Positions 28,465 to 37,424 of a stretch of DNA of 60,035 nucleotides are shown here, in pieces (within the stretch, counting starts at the first letter, position 1; every line of letters starts with the position of its first letter). The stretch is from positions 1 through 60,035 of the forward strand of contig NZ_AUUU01000033.1 in the NCBI RefSeq assembly GCF_002760435.1, given 5' to 3'. Origin of the DNA: Clostridium sp. LS (GTDB lineage Bacteria > Bacillota > Clostridia > Clostridiales > Clostridiaceae). The notes below the pieces were generated by a model. That model ran no database searches. It was not told where the DNA came from and saw nothing but the letters and a program-made list of their open reading frames with translations. A program made the translations under genes and the position numbers.

Positions 28465-29478
28465 TTAAATTTCTCTTCCAACAGCTGCTGCAATCACTTT
28501 TAATTCTTCCATAAGTTTTGCAAACTTATTCGGTTTAATTGATTGTGGTCCATCACACAATGCATTTGCAGGATCATTATGAACTTCTATAATGAGCCCA
28601 TCTGCCCCAACTGCTACTGCTGCTTTTGCTAAAGGCTCTACCATCCAATACTTTCCTGCAGAGTGGCTGGGATCAATAACTATAGGCAAATGACTTAATT
28701 TCTTAACAGCTGGTACCGCACTTAAATCTAATGTATTTCTTGTATAATTCTCAAAAGTTCTTATTCCTCTTTCGCAGAGAATTACATTATCATTACCTCC
28801 AGCCATAATGTATTCTGCAGACATTAACCATTCTTCTATAGTAGCTGATAAACCTCTTTTTAATAATATCGGTTTATTTGTTTTTCCGAGTTCTTTAAGT
28901 AAATCAAAGTTTTGCATATTTCTAGCACCAACTTGAATAACATCTACATTTTCAACGAATGTTTCTATATCATATGGTGACATAAGCTCTGTAACTATTG
29001 GTAATCCTGTATTTGCTCTTGCTTTCTTTAAAAGTTCTAATCCTTCATATTTCATTCCTTGGAATGCATATGGTGAAGTTCTTGGCTTAAATGCACCGCC
29101 TCTTAAGAAGTTTGCCCCAATTTCTTTAACTTCTTTAGCTATTTCAGTAATTTGTTCTTCACTTTCAACAGAGCATGGTCCTGCAATTATTGCTATTTTC
29201 TTTCCACCAATCTTAGCCCCATTTATATCCACTATTGTATCTTCTGGATGAAACATTCTGTTTGCCTTCTTGAAAGGTTCTTGCACCTTCATAACCCTTT
29301 CGACAATTGCATTGGCTTCAATAACTGAAGGATCTATTGTACTTGTATCACCAACTAGCCCTAAAATACTAACATCTGAACCAACAACTAGACTTACTGA
29401 TACTCCTTTTCCTTCAAGCTGTTTTGTTAGTCTTTCTACTTCTTCTTGCTTTGCTTTTTGCTTTAATATTACTACCAT
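28465..29478 (-). CDS. aroF: DAHP synthase (type I-beta), first gene of the aromatic operon
   Basis: DAHP synthase of 337 aa, the committed first step from phosphoenolpyruvate and erythrose 4-phosphate. An N-terminal ferredoxin-like domain (about 1-70) precedes the barrel with GPCSVESEEQI, GGAFKPRTSPYAFQG, QEPFKKANRMFHPEDT and DPSHSAGKYW. GGGGG precedes the ATG. It is the promoter-proximal gene and is separated from a leader ORF by a strong terminator (29515-29548), so its transcription should depend on read-through. A paralogue lies near the other end of the same operon. Confidence 0.94.
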   Translation of the reverse strand: MVVILKQKAKQEEVERLTKQLEGKGVSVSLVVGSDVSILGLVGDTSTIDPSVIEANAIVERVMKVQEPFKKANRMFHPEDTIVDINGAKIGGKKIAIIAGPCSVESEEQITEIAKEVKEIGANFLRGGAFKPRTSPYAFQGMKYEGLELLKKARANTGLPIVTELMSPYDIETFVENVDVIQVGARNMQNFDLLKELGKTNKPILLKRGLSATIEEWLMSAEYIMAGGNDNVILCERGIRTFENYTRNTLDLSAVPAVKKLSHLPIVIDPSHSAGKYWMVEPLAKAAVAVGADGLIIEVHNDPANALCDGPQSIKPNKFAKLMEELKVIAAAVGREI

Positions 29479-29514
29479 TTTATATTGCCCCCTTGCATTT
29501 ATTTAATTATTATC

Positions 29515-29548
29515 AAAAAAAATGGAACTCATGTATAATGAGTTCCAT
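29515..29548 (-). terminator. Attenuator terminator upstream of aroF
   Basis: On the minus strand an 11-bp perfect stem (29548-29538 with 29532-29522, 5-nt loop) is followed by eight T (29522-29515). It lies between the aromatic leader ORF and aroF with no other gene in between, so it would stop transcription before the operon. The 5' arm can pair instead with the end of the leader ORF (29603-29593). Confidence 0.92.
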
Positions 29549-29589
29549 AAAATATCAATTCTATTAGATATTAAAAACTTATAAAAATA

Positions 29590-29724
29590 TTAAAAACTCA
29601 TTAAAAAGGTATTTTTCAGTTTTTTGCAAAATAAATAGCCAGCGCTAAAATAAAAGCCCCAGAACATAAAATAAAAAAAGCTATAAAATTTTTGCATAAC
29701 TGATTTTACAATATCCTTTTCCAT
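29590..29724 (-). CDS. 44-codon aromatic-rich ORF, candidate attenuation leader peptide
   Basis: This small ORF has a good ribosome binding site (GGAG, 6 nt before the ATG) and 44 codons. Ten are Phe, four Tyr and one Trp. Residues 13-32 hold 13 aromatics (FYSFFYFMFWGFYF, SAGYLF). It starts about 73 nt downstream of the expected transcription start and ends 41 nt before a strong terminator in front of aroF. The composition matches the products of the operon. Its last codons (41-44) can pair with the terminator's 5' arm over 9 bp plus two G-U pairs, as an antiterminator. I infer control by ribosome stalling when charged aromatic tRNAs are scarce. It could instead be a small membrane protein, since the aromatic stretch is hydrophobic and flanked by Lys. 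Confidence 0.75.
   Translation of the reverse strand: MEKDIVKSVMQKFYSFFYFMFWGFYFSAGYLFCKKLKNTFLMSF
29593..29603 (-). promoter_or_regulatory. Candidate antiterminator strand
   Basis: On the minus strand TAATGAGTTTT (29603-29593) is complementary to GGAACTCATTA (29546-29536) in the terminator hairpin. A ribosome stopped at leader codons 13-32 would leave it free; a ribosome reaching the stop codon would cover it. Confidence 0.65.
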
Positions 29725-29803
29725 GATTTTCTCCATTCCTAAATTAATAACTATTTTTACAAAGACTAATATAGTATTTTTCTTTAAAATTTATCTTTTT
29801 ATC

Positions 29804-29831
29804 ATTATAACAAACTATAATTAATTGTCAA
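29804..29831 (-). promoter_or_regulatory. Consensus SigA promoter of the aromatic operon
   Basis: On the minus strand TTGACA (29826-29831) and TATAAT (29804-29809) both match consensus, with a 16-nt spacer. Transcription should start near 29797, giving a leader RNA of about 280 nt to the attenuator. Confidence 0.88.
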
Positions 29832-29886
29832 TATTAATTAATGATTTTTCATATTTGTATTGAACTTAGTGACTATTTAATAATTA

Positions 29887-29940
29887 TAAATGCAAATCAT
29901 TGATATATTAGTCAAAATATATTACTTCTATTTGCATTTA
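29887..29940. repeat. 11-bp inverted repeat upstream of the DUF2334 gene
   Basis: TAAATGCAAAT (29887-29897) and its exact complement (29930-29940) are 32 bp apart in the divergent gap between the aromatic operon and the DUF2334 gene. It may be a regulator binding site or a hairpin. No T-run follows. Confidence 0.45.
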
Positions 29941-30015
29941 TTAAAAAGTGATAAATAAAAAAAATATAAATACAAATAATAAAAAAGTACACTAAAGGAC
30001 AAGGTGGAAATACTA

Positions 30016-31359
30016 ATGACGAGAAAAAACTTTATTTATACTTTTATAATATTCTTAATTTTTTTATTAATTAGCTGCAATGCTAAAACCCCAATCCAAA
30101 ATGATGCTTCACTAAAATCAAATACTAACATTAAAGCAGATTATACAAACTTCAAAGGTCTTGATATGCCTCAAGATAATGCTAAATTTAAAATTAATGG
30201 CAAAACATTAGATCTAAGATTACCTGTATATTTAAATAAAAACAGATATTACATATGTTTAAACGAATTTATTGAGCAGCTCGGTGGAGAAATAAATAAA
30301 ACTGACAATTTATTAAGAGTACAAATAAATAATAATTCTTATGAAATTGATATAACTAATAAAATTATCAGACATTCTGATAATACATTTACATTAAAAA
30401 AAGCACTACAAAATAAAAATGATATATATTATATGGGATTCTCTGATTTTTCTCAAATGCTTGATCTTTATACGAGATGGGATAAAGACAACAAGTTAAT
30501 TGATTGTAAAACAAATGGTTTTAATAATACCAATGTTATTCCATATAAATCAAAAATAAACCAAATAGGCTTTATACGTTTTGAAGATGTGGGATTAAAT
30601 TCTCAACCTTATTCTAAAGAACATTTTGAAAAACTTCGCATAATAGCAAATTACATGTACCAAAGAAAAATTCCATACCATATTGCATGGATTCCGAGGT
30701 ATATTATTCCCAATAAAGGAATTGATAATGATCCCTTAACTAAAAATAATTTTGAAATGGCTGAAATGGTATATAGTTTAGACTATTTTACTATGCATAA
30801 TGGAATAATTGGTCTTCATGGATATACTCATCAACTTAATAACGATGAATCTGGTGCTGGCTTCGAATTTGGAAAGTTTCAACCTTCTGAAAAAGTACTC
30901 AAGGAAAGAATTGAAAAAGCCATTAAAACTTCATCTTACTTGGATATACCGATTAATTTCTTCGAAGCACCACATTATGAAATTACACCTAATCAAAATA
31001 AAATTGCTGAAAAATATTTTAAAATATTATATTATCCATTTAAGGAGGATGATGATGGTAATGCTGATTTAACCAAACCTCAGCTTAGCCAATACAATAA
31101 ATCCTCATATTACATTTCAACACCTTTAGATTATATTCCTCTTGGAAAAGAAGATATTGCTTTAGATAGAATAAAAAATTCTGACACAAGTCAGATGGGA
31201 AGTGTATTTTTCCATCCTACCTTGGAAAATAACTATATTACATTAACCAAGAAGGATAATGCACCTACGTATACCTATACTGATGATTCACTCTTAAAAA
31301 GATTAATAAATATATTAGAGGAGAAAGGATTTAATATTATAAAAGTTACAGATATATAA
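30016..31359 (+). CDS. DUF2334 lipoprotein, polysaccharide-deacetylase-like fold
   Basis: Predicted surface lipoprotein of 447 aa. The N terminus is a signal peptide ending in a lipobox (LLISCN). Residues about 50-160 resemble a copper amine oxidase N-terminal-like (stalk) domain (FKINGKTLDLRLPVYLNKNR). The C-terminal part is DUF2334, related to polysaccharide deacetylases (IGFIRFEDVG, IPYHIAWIPRY, IGLHGYTHQ, FFEAPHYEITP, FFHPTLE). The function is unknown; a role in the cell envelope is likely. The ATG at 30016 is 8 nt after AAGGTGG; a GTG inside that site extends the frame falsely. Confidence 0.8.
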   Translation: MTRKNFIYTFIIFLIFLLISCNAKTPIQNDASLKSNTNIKADYTNFKGLDMPQDNAKFKINGKTLDLRLPVYLNKNRYYICLNEFIEQLGGEINKTDNLLRVQINNNSYEIDITNKIIRHSDNTFTLKKALQNKNDIYYMGFSDFSQMLDLYTRWDKDNKLIDCKTNGFNNTNVIPYKSKINQIGFIRFEDVGLNSQPYSKEHFEKLRIIANYMYQRKIPYHIAWIPRYIIPNKGIDNDPLTKNNFEMAEMVYSLDYFTMHNGIIGLHGYTHQLNNDESGAGFEFGKFQPSEKVLKERIEKAIKTSSYLDIPINFFEAPHYEITPNQNKIAEKYFKILYYPFKEDDDGNADLTKPQLSQYNKSSYYISTPLDYIPLGKEDIALDRIKNSDTSQMGSVFFHPTLENNYITLTKKDNAPTYTYTDDSLLKRLINILEEKGFNIIKVTDI

Positions 31360-31372
31360 TTTGAATTTTTAA

Positions 31373-32539
31373 CTAATCTGCTTTAACAGATTGCTCTCCC
31401 TTTGGAAGCACTTTTATAGCAATCAAAGAAAAAATTAACATTATTGAAAAACCCACAAGATACATGAATGAATATCCAAATATCCCTTGAATTGCACTAA
31501 ACATGCTTGGATATATAAAATTAGCTCCTGCTGAACCTAATACACTTACAAAAGAAAATGTACCTGCTACCAATTCTTCATCAACAACTTCTCTAATATA
31601 TTTAAATAAAAATGTTAAGTAGCATCCATACATTAGTCCATGTAATTGATCACCTAAGATAATTAATGGTACAGAGGCTGTTGAAAATAATAATATTCTC
31701 GTTGTTCCTATAAGAAACGATATTATTAAATATTTTTTTGGTTTTTTATCTTTTAAAAATTTACCCACAAGCATAAAAGATATAAATTCCACAACAACTC
31801 TTGAAAATATAGATTTGCTGTATATAGAATTAGATAAATCAATATTCCCAGTTATTTTTATCAAATATGGCGAATATGCAAATTCAATTGCAGTATATAC
31901 ACCAATAATCAATATATTTATTACTCCTAGGATTATTGAGTTTTTATTCTTAAATACATCACTTAATTTTACATTAGTTTTCTTTGAATCAGATTTAATT
32001 TTCTTAAACTTCACAGCTATTAAAAATATAACCATACTGGTCATAATAATTCCTATTAAATGCACTGCTCTAAAACCAAATTTTAGGATTATAGTTCCAC
32101 TAAGCAGCACTATACAGCCAAATCCAATAGATCCCCATTTTCTTATTACAGAATATTCTATATTGTGTCTAATCGATGTTTCTTCAACGTATACTTCATA
32201 CACTGTTCCCACTGTTTGAACTATTAAACCATAAAGCACTGCATAAAAAGATATAATAGTCTTATTAATAAACATCAAAAATATTATCATAGCTATTAAA
32301 GCGCTTAAATGAATAATGATAAATTTCTTTTTATTCTCCATTGATGAAAATTTGCTTACTAATAATTGCTGCGATAAAATTGCAAATAATGCTCCTATAG
32401 ATACCACTGTTCCGATCTCACCTAAAGATAGCCCAACTACCTGATTTAAATACGGTGCATAAAAAGTGGTTACTATACTCATTACTCCAAAATGTATAAA
32501 TGTAGTTAAAGAATAATAAAATTTATCTTTGTTTTTCAT
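31373..32539 (-). CDS. MFS transporter
   Basis: Membrane transporter of 388 aa with about twelve predicted helices, of the major facilitator superfamily in the group of LacY-like or nucleoside/phenylpropionate-like permeases (FYAPYLNQVVGLSLGEIGTV near the start). Substrate unknown. The ATG at 32539 has GGAG 6 nt upstream; an ATG 15 codons earlier has no site. It lies 58 nt after cls on the same strand and is likely co-transcribed. It is convergent with the DUF2334 gene. Confidence 0.85.
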   Translation of the reverse strand: MKNKDKFYYSLTTFIHFGVMSIVTTFYAPYLNQVVGLSLGEIGTVVSIGALFAILSQQLLVSKFSSMENKKKFIIIHLSALIAMIIFLMFINKTIISFYAVLYGLIVQTVGTVYEVYVEETSIRHNIEYSVIRKWGSIGFGCIVLLSGTIILKFGFRAVHLIGIIMTSMVIFLIAVKFKKIKSDSKKTNVKLSDVFKNKNSIILGVINILIIGVYTAIEFAYSPYLIKITGNIDLSNSIYSKSIFSRVVVEFISFMLVGKFLKDKKPKKYLIISFLIGTTRILLFSTASVPLIILGDQLHGLMYGCYLTFLFKYIREVVDEELVAGTFSFVSVLGSAGANFIYPSMFSAIQGIFGYSFMYLVGFSIMLIFSLIAIKVLPKGEQSVKAD

Positions 32540-32597
32540 AAAAAGCTCCAATCTAAGTAAGTTATCTTTCTCCCATTTGCTCATATAATATAGCTGC

Positions 32598-34031
32598 TTA
32601 TAATATCGGTGATACTAGCCTTATTAAAGACTCTTTAATTTTAAGCGAAAGACTTCTTCCATTATATATTTCTTGTGTTATTTGCTCTGAATCTTTAATA
32701 TCTTTCATAAATTGCATTTCGCCATCCTTTGCAATTCTATCATCGTAAATAAATGCATTAACCTCAAAATTCAGTTTAAAGCTCCTTATATCTAAGTTAG
32801 CTGTTCCTATACTCATTACTATACTATCTGCAACTATAGTCTTTGCATGAATAAATCCATTTTGATAATTATATACTTTTACCCCAGCCTCTAATAATTC
32901 TCCAACATACGAACTTGCAGCCCATTTCATAAAGAAATGATCTGGGTTACCTGGGATTATTATTCTTACATCTACCCCTGATAAAGCAGATATTTTCAAA
33001 GCCTCTAATATAGGCGAATCAAGAACTAAGTAAGGTGTCTCTAAATACAAATTCTTTTTAGCATTATTAATCAATTTCAAATAAGCATTCCTAATGTATT
33101 CTTCTTTATGGTCTGGACCACTAGTTACAATTTGTATTCCAACATCGCCTAAGTCTCTCCTAAATTCTTCTGCATATTTACTATAATCAATAATTTTTTC
33201 TCCTGAAGCGTGACCCCAATCAAGTAAAAAACGTTCATTTAACGCATTAACAGCTTCCCCTTGAATTCGCACATGTGTATCCCTCCAGAACCCAACTTCT
33301 GGATCTTTGCCTATGTATTCTTTTCCTACATTAAATCCACCAACATATCCATATATTCCATCGATCACTACTATTTTTCTATGATTTCTATAGTTTATAC
33401 GAGTATTAATGTGAGGCAAAATTCCTGGGAAAAACAACGAAAACTTTCCGCCAGCATTTATATATTTTTTAAGGTCTTTTTTTCTTAACTTACGTGAACC
33501 CATACTATCTACTAGTAATCTAACTTCTAATCCATCCTGAACTTTTTTGGTAAGTTCATCAATTATCTTTTTTCCAAGTACATCTCCTCTAAAAATGTAA
33601 TACTCTACATGAATATATTTCTTTGCACTTCTTATGTCTTCAATTAATTGCTTAAACTTCTCCTCTCCATTTACATAAACATTAACTTTATTGTTTGTGG
33701 TATATTTTACACCTGAATGATTAAAATTTAACTTTCTTAAATCTGCAAATTTTTCTCCGCCATCGTGACTATGATCATTTACTTTGTATGTATCATTTCT
33801 ATTCTTTCTCTTCTTCTCATCAAATTTTATTTTCTCTTTAAAGATTTTTTGTCTGCTTAGATTTTGACCGAACAAAATATAAATTATAAATCCAAGGCCT
33901 GGTAAAACCATTGATATTAAAAGCCATGCCCACGTTGTAGTAGGATCTTTTCTTTCAATAAATACTAATGATAATGAAAAAATTAAGTTTAACATTAAAA
34001 TTACAACAATTAGACCCAACATTATACTCAT
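32598..34031 (-). CDS. cls: Cardiolipin synthase
   Basis: Membrane enzyme of 477 aa that joins two phosphatidylglycerols. Two N-terminal membrane helices (about 3-23 and 35-55, TTTWAWLLISMVLPGLGFII) precede two phospholipase D motifs, NHRKIVVIDG and IHAKTIVADS, each HxKxxxxD. Length is typical of the family. AGGG precedes the ATG. Confidence 0.93.
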   Translation of the reverse strand: MSIMLGLIVVILMLNLIFSLSLVFIERKDPTTTWAWLLISMVLPGLGFIIYILFGQNLSRQKIFKEKIKFDEKKRKNRNDTYKVNDHSHDGGEKFADLRKLNFNHSGVKYTTNNKVNVYVNGEEKFKQLIEDIRSAKKYIHVEYYIFRGDVLGKKIIDELTKKVQDGLEVRLLVDSMGSRKLRKKDLKKYINAGGKFSLFFPGILPHINTRINYRNHRKIVVIDGIYGYVGGFNVGKEYIGKDPEVGFWRDTHVRIQGEAVNALNERFLLDWGHASGEKIIDYSKYAEEFRRDLGDVGIQIVTSGPDHKEEYIRNAYLKLINNAKKNLYLETPYLVLDSPILEALKISALSGVDVRIIIPGNPDHFFMKWAASSYVGELLEAGVKVYNYQNGFIHAKTIVADSIVMSIGTANLDIRSFKLNFEVNAFIYDDRIAKDGEMQFMKDIKDSEQITQEIYNGRSLSLKIKESLIRLVSPIL

Positions 34032-34289
34032 AGGTTCACTTCCCTCTATAATTAAACTCCTATCTATTATAGTATTGTACCATAATAACTTATTCTTAGA
34101 AGATTATTGTTTTATCTTTCCAAAAAATTAAATGCCTTATCCAAGAAGCTCCTTTTATCTAAAAAAAGCATATTTTATGAAAAGTCTGTAGCTTTTCTTC
34201 CTTAACTTATAATTTATCACTTATCACTAAGAATAATCTGTACTCACTTGATATATAACTTATCAAATGACTTCCTATAAGTCAACTTC
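34032..34289. other. cls-leuS divergent gap with a partial repeat
   Basis: The stretch up to the leuS promoter holds a right-half copy of the dispersed repeat at about 34164-34230 (hairpin-like GAAAAGTCTGTAGCTTTTC, then TTAACTTATAATTTATCACT). I see no gene. Confidence 0.5.
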
Positions 34290-34319
34290 TTGACTTTTTT
34301 AGATTTTTTAATATATAAT
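34290..34319 (+). promoter_or_regulatory. Promoter of leuS
   Basis: TTGACT (34290-34295) and TATAAT (34314-34319) are separated by 18 nt. Transcription should begin near 34326, at the start of the T-box leader. Confidence 0.75.
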
Positions 34320-34325
34320 GTTATT

Positions 34326-34572
34326 AAAATTTTATATTAGCGATGATTAGGAGTATTAATAATAATTATATCTTTCAGAGAGCTGTTGGTTGCTGCAAAA
34401 CAGTGTTATTTTATTATGAACTTGCCTATGAGCTTACTTGTAAAAGCAAGTACGGTAAACCCGTTAAAATATTGAGTGAGAAGAATTAATTTTTTTATTC
34501 TTCTAATTAAGAGTGGTACCACGGAAATTATGCTTTCGTCTCTTTGTATTTAGAGACGGAAGCCTTTTTTTT
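34326..34572 (+). promoter_or_regulatory. T-box leader (leucine) controlling leuS
   Basis: A tRNA-sensing T-box riboswitch. The conserved T-box AAGAGTGGTACCACGG is at 34509-34524. It is followed by a 12-bp terminator stem (GCTTTCGTCTCT with AGAGACGGAAGC, 34532-34563) and eight T. Upstream is a structured stem I region; a CTT codon at 34421-34423 in GAACTTGCC is a plausible leucine specifier, but I have not folded it. Uncharged tRNA-Leu should prevent termination. Confidence 0.9.
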
Positions 34573-34713
34573 CAGTTAACAGTTTACAATTTACAGTTTA
34601 CAGTTACGGATGAAAACTCCGTAGGAGTTTTCTTAAAATAAATAATAATGAACAAAGTCCCTTGGACTTTGTTCATTAACTGTGAACTGTAAACTGTGAA
34701 CTGTAAACTGATT
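34573..34713. repeat. Modular dispersed repeat, complete copy in the leuS leader
   Basis: Left heptamers (CAGTTAACAGTTTACAATTT) lead to the hairpins GAAAACTCC-GTA-GGAGTTTTC (34612-34632) and AATGAACAAAGTCC-CTT-GGACTTTGTTCATT (34648-34678), then right heptamers (TTAACTGTGAACTGTAAAC). It begins directly after the T-box terminator. Confidence 0.85.
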
Positions 34714-34785
34714 AAATTCACGTTTAGCGGGTCAAAATTATATTATAAAATTCCTAAGCAGTGATTCAGATAACATCTTACAATA

Positions 34786-34846
34786 GAAATCACATAGTGA
34801 TTTCCTCCTGCAACTGTAAACTGTTAACTGTAAACTGTAAACTGAT
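34786..34846. repeat. Modular dispersed repeat, right half next to the leuS start
   Basis: Hairpin GAAATCAC-ATA-GTGATTTC (34786-34804) is followed by five heptamers of the AACTGTA type. It ends a few bases before the leuS ribosome binding site. Confidence 0.8.
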
Positions 34847-34863
34847 TAAATGGGAGGATAACA

Positions 34864-37314
34864 ATGGCAAATTACGGAACTAAGATTGATGAAAAATGGC
34901 AAAAGATATGGGAGGAAAATGAAACCTATAAGTTTAATTCTGAAAATTTAGATAAGAAACTCTATACACTTGAAATGTTTTCTTATCCATCAGGTGCTCA
35001 ACTTCATGCTGGTCACTGGTTTAACTATGGTCCAACTGATTCATGGGCAAGACTTAAAAGAATGCAAGGATACAATGTATTCCAACCAATGGGCTTCGAT
35101 GCCTTTGGATTACCTGCTGAAAACTATGCTATAAAAACTGGAATACATCCACAAGATTCTACTTTAAAGAATATTGAAACAATGGAAAAGCAATTAAGAT
35201 CTATGGGAGCTATGTTTAACTGGGAAAATGAAGTGGTTACTTGCCTTCCTGATTATTATAAATGGACTCAATGGTTATTCTTAAAACTTTACGAAAAAGG
35301 ATTAGCTTATAGAAAGAAAGCTCCAGTAAACTGGTGTCCATCTTGTAACACAGTTTTAGCTAATGAACAAGTTGTTGATGGTGCTTGTGAAAGATGCAGT
35401 ACTGAGGTTACAAAGAAAGATCTTACTCAATGGTTCTTCAAAATAACTGATTACGGCGATGAATTACTTGATAAATTAGATGATTTAGATTGGCCTGAAA
35501 AAACTAAGTCTATGCAAAAACACTGGATTGGAAGGTCTTATGGGGCTCAAGTTACTTTCAAAGTTAAAGATTCGGATTTAAAATTTGATGTATTTACAAC
35601 AAGAGTTGATACTCTAAATGGTGTTACTTATGTAGTTTTAGCTCCTGAAAATAAATTAGTTGATGAGCTAACACTTCCTGAATATAAAGCAGCTGTTGAA
35701 GAATATAAAGAAGCTGCTGCAAAACAATCTGAAATTGAAAGACAATCAGTTTCAAAAGAAAAAACAGGAGTGTTCACAGGATCTTATGCTATAAATCCTA
35801 TTAACGGAAAGGTAGTTCCTATTTGGATTTCTGATTATGTATTAGCTACTTATGGAACTGGATGCGTTATGGCCGTTCCTGCTCATGATGAAAGAGATTT
35901 TGCCTTTGCAACTAAATTTAATTTACCAATTGAAAGAGTTATAACTGATAAAGATAATACTGATCCAGAGCTTCCATATTGTGAATACGGAGTACTTGTT
36001 AATTCAGGAAAATTTGATGGCCTAACAACTGATGAAGCTAAAAAGAAAATTGTTGAAGAATTAGAAAAAGACAATTTAGGTGCGATGAAGGTAAACTTCA
36101 GATTGAGAGATTGGTTAGTTTCAAGACAAAGATACTGGGGTGCACCAATTCCAATTGTATACTGTGACGATTGTGGAATAGTTCCAGTACCTGAAAAAGA
36201 TCTTCCAGTAAAATTACCTTATAATGTTGAATTTACTCCAGATGGTAAATCACCATTAGGTAAATGTGAAGAGTTTGTAAATACAACTTGTCCTCATTGT
36301 GGAAAACCTGCAAAGAGAGAAGCTGATACTTTAGATACTTTTGTATGTTCATCTTTTTACTATTTAAGATATGTAGACAATAAAAACGAAGATGCACCTT
36401 TTGACTCTGAAAAAGTCAACAAAATGCTTCCTGTAGATAAATACGTTGGTGGACCTGAACATGCATGTATGCATTTATTATATGCAAGATTTATAACAAA
36501 AGCTTTAAGAGATGCTGGATACTTAAACTTCGATGAACCATTCTTAAGCTTAACTCACCAAGGTTTAATCTTAGGGCCAGATGGACTTAAAATGAGTAAA
36601 TCAAAAGGAAATACAATTTCTCCTGATGATTACATAAAAGAATATGGTGCTGATGTATTTAGAATGTATCTAATGTTTGGATTTGGGTACACTGAAGGTG
36701 GAGCATGGAGCGATGATGGAATTAAATCTGTAGGTAAATTCGTAGATAGAATTGAAAGAATCCTAGAAACTTGCAGAAACATAATAGCTTCAAATGAAAA
36801 TATTAAGGATTCTATTGACTCAGCAGAAAAAGAATTAAACTTCTGGAAGCACACAGCTATAAAAGGTGTTACTGAAGATGGAGAAAAAATGCAATTTAAT
36901 ACTGCAATAGCAAGACTTATGGAGCTTACAAATGCAGTTAATAAGTATATTCAAGAAGAAGTTAAGAATCCAAAGTTCCTAAAGGAAACCATAACTGATT
37001 TCATAAAATTACTTGCACCATTCGCACCTCACTTTGCTGAAGAACAATGGAGCTTAATAGGAAATACTTCAACAATCTTTAATGAAAGATTACCAGAGTT
37101 CGATCCTTCTGCTTTAATTAAAGATGAAGTTGAAATTGCAATCCAAATCAATGGTAAGATAAAAGCTAAAATTATGGTAGCTTCAAACTTAGATGAAGAA
37201 GGTATAAAAGCTGCTTCTTTAGACAATCAAATAATTAAAGAAAATACTGAAGGCAAAAATATTGTTAAAGTAATTGTTATTAAAGGGAGACTTGTTAATA
37301 TAGTTGTTAAATAA
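34864..37314 (+). CDS. leuS: Leucyl-tRNA synthetase
   Basis: Class I aminoacyl-tRNA synthetase of 816 aa. The HIGH-type motif is HAGH at 48-51 and KMSKS is at 576-580. Zinc-binding-like cysteines are visible ([16 protein letters not shown]). The editing domain includes the [18 protein letters not shown] and [16 protein letters not shown] regions. GGGAGG lies 6 nt before the ATG. Expression is controlled by the T-box at 34326-34572; the roughly 290-nt spacer to the start codon is filled largely with repeats. Confidence 0.97.
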   Translation: MANYGTKIDEKWQKIWEENETYKFNSENLDKKLYTLEMFSYPSGAQLHAGHWFNYGPTDSWARLKRMQGYNVFQPMGFDAFGLPAENYAIKTGIHPQDSTLKNIETMEKQLRSMGAMFNWENEVVTCLPDYYKWTQWLFLKLYEKGLAYRKKAPVNWCPSCNTVLANEQVVDGACERCSTEVTKKDLTQWFFKITDYGDELLDKLDDLDWPEKTKSMQKHWIGRSYGAQVTFKVKDSDLKFDVFTTRVDTLNGVTYVVLAPENKLVDELTLPEYKAAVEEYKEAAAKQSEIERQSVSKEKTGVFTGSYAINPINGKVVPIWISDYVLATYGTGCVMAVPAHDERDFAFATKFNLPIERVITDKDNTDPELPYCEYGVLVNSGKFDGLTTDEAKKKIVEELEKDNLGAMKVNFRLRDWLVSRQRYWGAPIPIVYCDDCGIVPVPEKDLPVKLPYNVEFTPDGKSPLGKCEEFVNTTCPHCGKPAKREADTLDTFVCSSFYYLRYVDNKNEDAPFDSEKVNKMLPVDKYVGGPEHACMHLLYARFITKALRDAGYLNFDEPFLSLTHQGLILGPDGLKMSKSKGNTISPDDYIKEYGADVFRMYLMFGFGYTEGGAWSDDGIKSVGKFVDRIERILETCRNIIASNENIKDSIDSAEKELNFWKHTAIKGVTEDGEKMQFNTAIARLMELTNAVNKYIQEEVKNPKFLKETITDFIKLLAPFAPHFAEEQWSLIGNTSTIFNERLPEFDPSALIKDEVEIAIQINGKIKAKIMVASNLDEEGIKAASLDNQIIKENTEGKNIVKVIVIKGRLVNIVVK

Positions 37315-37328
37315 GAAAATTCCAACCT

Positions 37329-37417
37329 TTAGCACTTATAAGTGCTAAATTAAAAGTGATAAGTTAAAGAGGAAAAGCCAGAAGGCTTTTCCTAAAAATT
37401 TTAACTTATCATTTGCT
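37329..37417. repeat. Palindrome and repeat variant between leuS and the PfkB gene
   Basis: TTAGCACTTATAAGTGCTAA (37329-37348) is a perfect palindrome close after leuS. It is followed by AAGTGATAAGTTAAA, the hairpin GGAAAAGCC-AGAA-GGCTTTTCC (37371-37392) and TTTTAACTTATCATTT. The outer arms are inverted copies, as in the other dispersed elements but with a different heptamer. Confidence 0.7.
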
Positions 37418-37424
37418 TCCTACT

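Noticed and set aside
32540..32584. 15-codon N-terminal extension of the MFS transporter
   Set aside because: No ribosome binding site before that ATG, while GGAG fits the internal ATG at 32539 and the first helix starts soon after.
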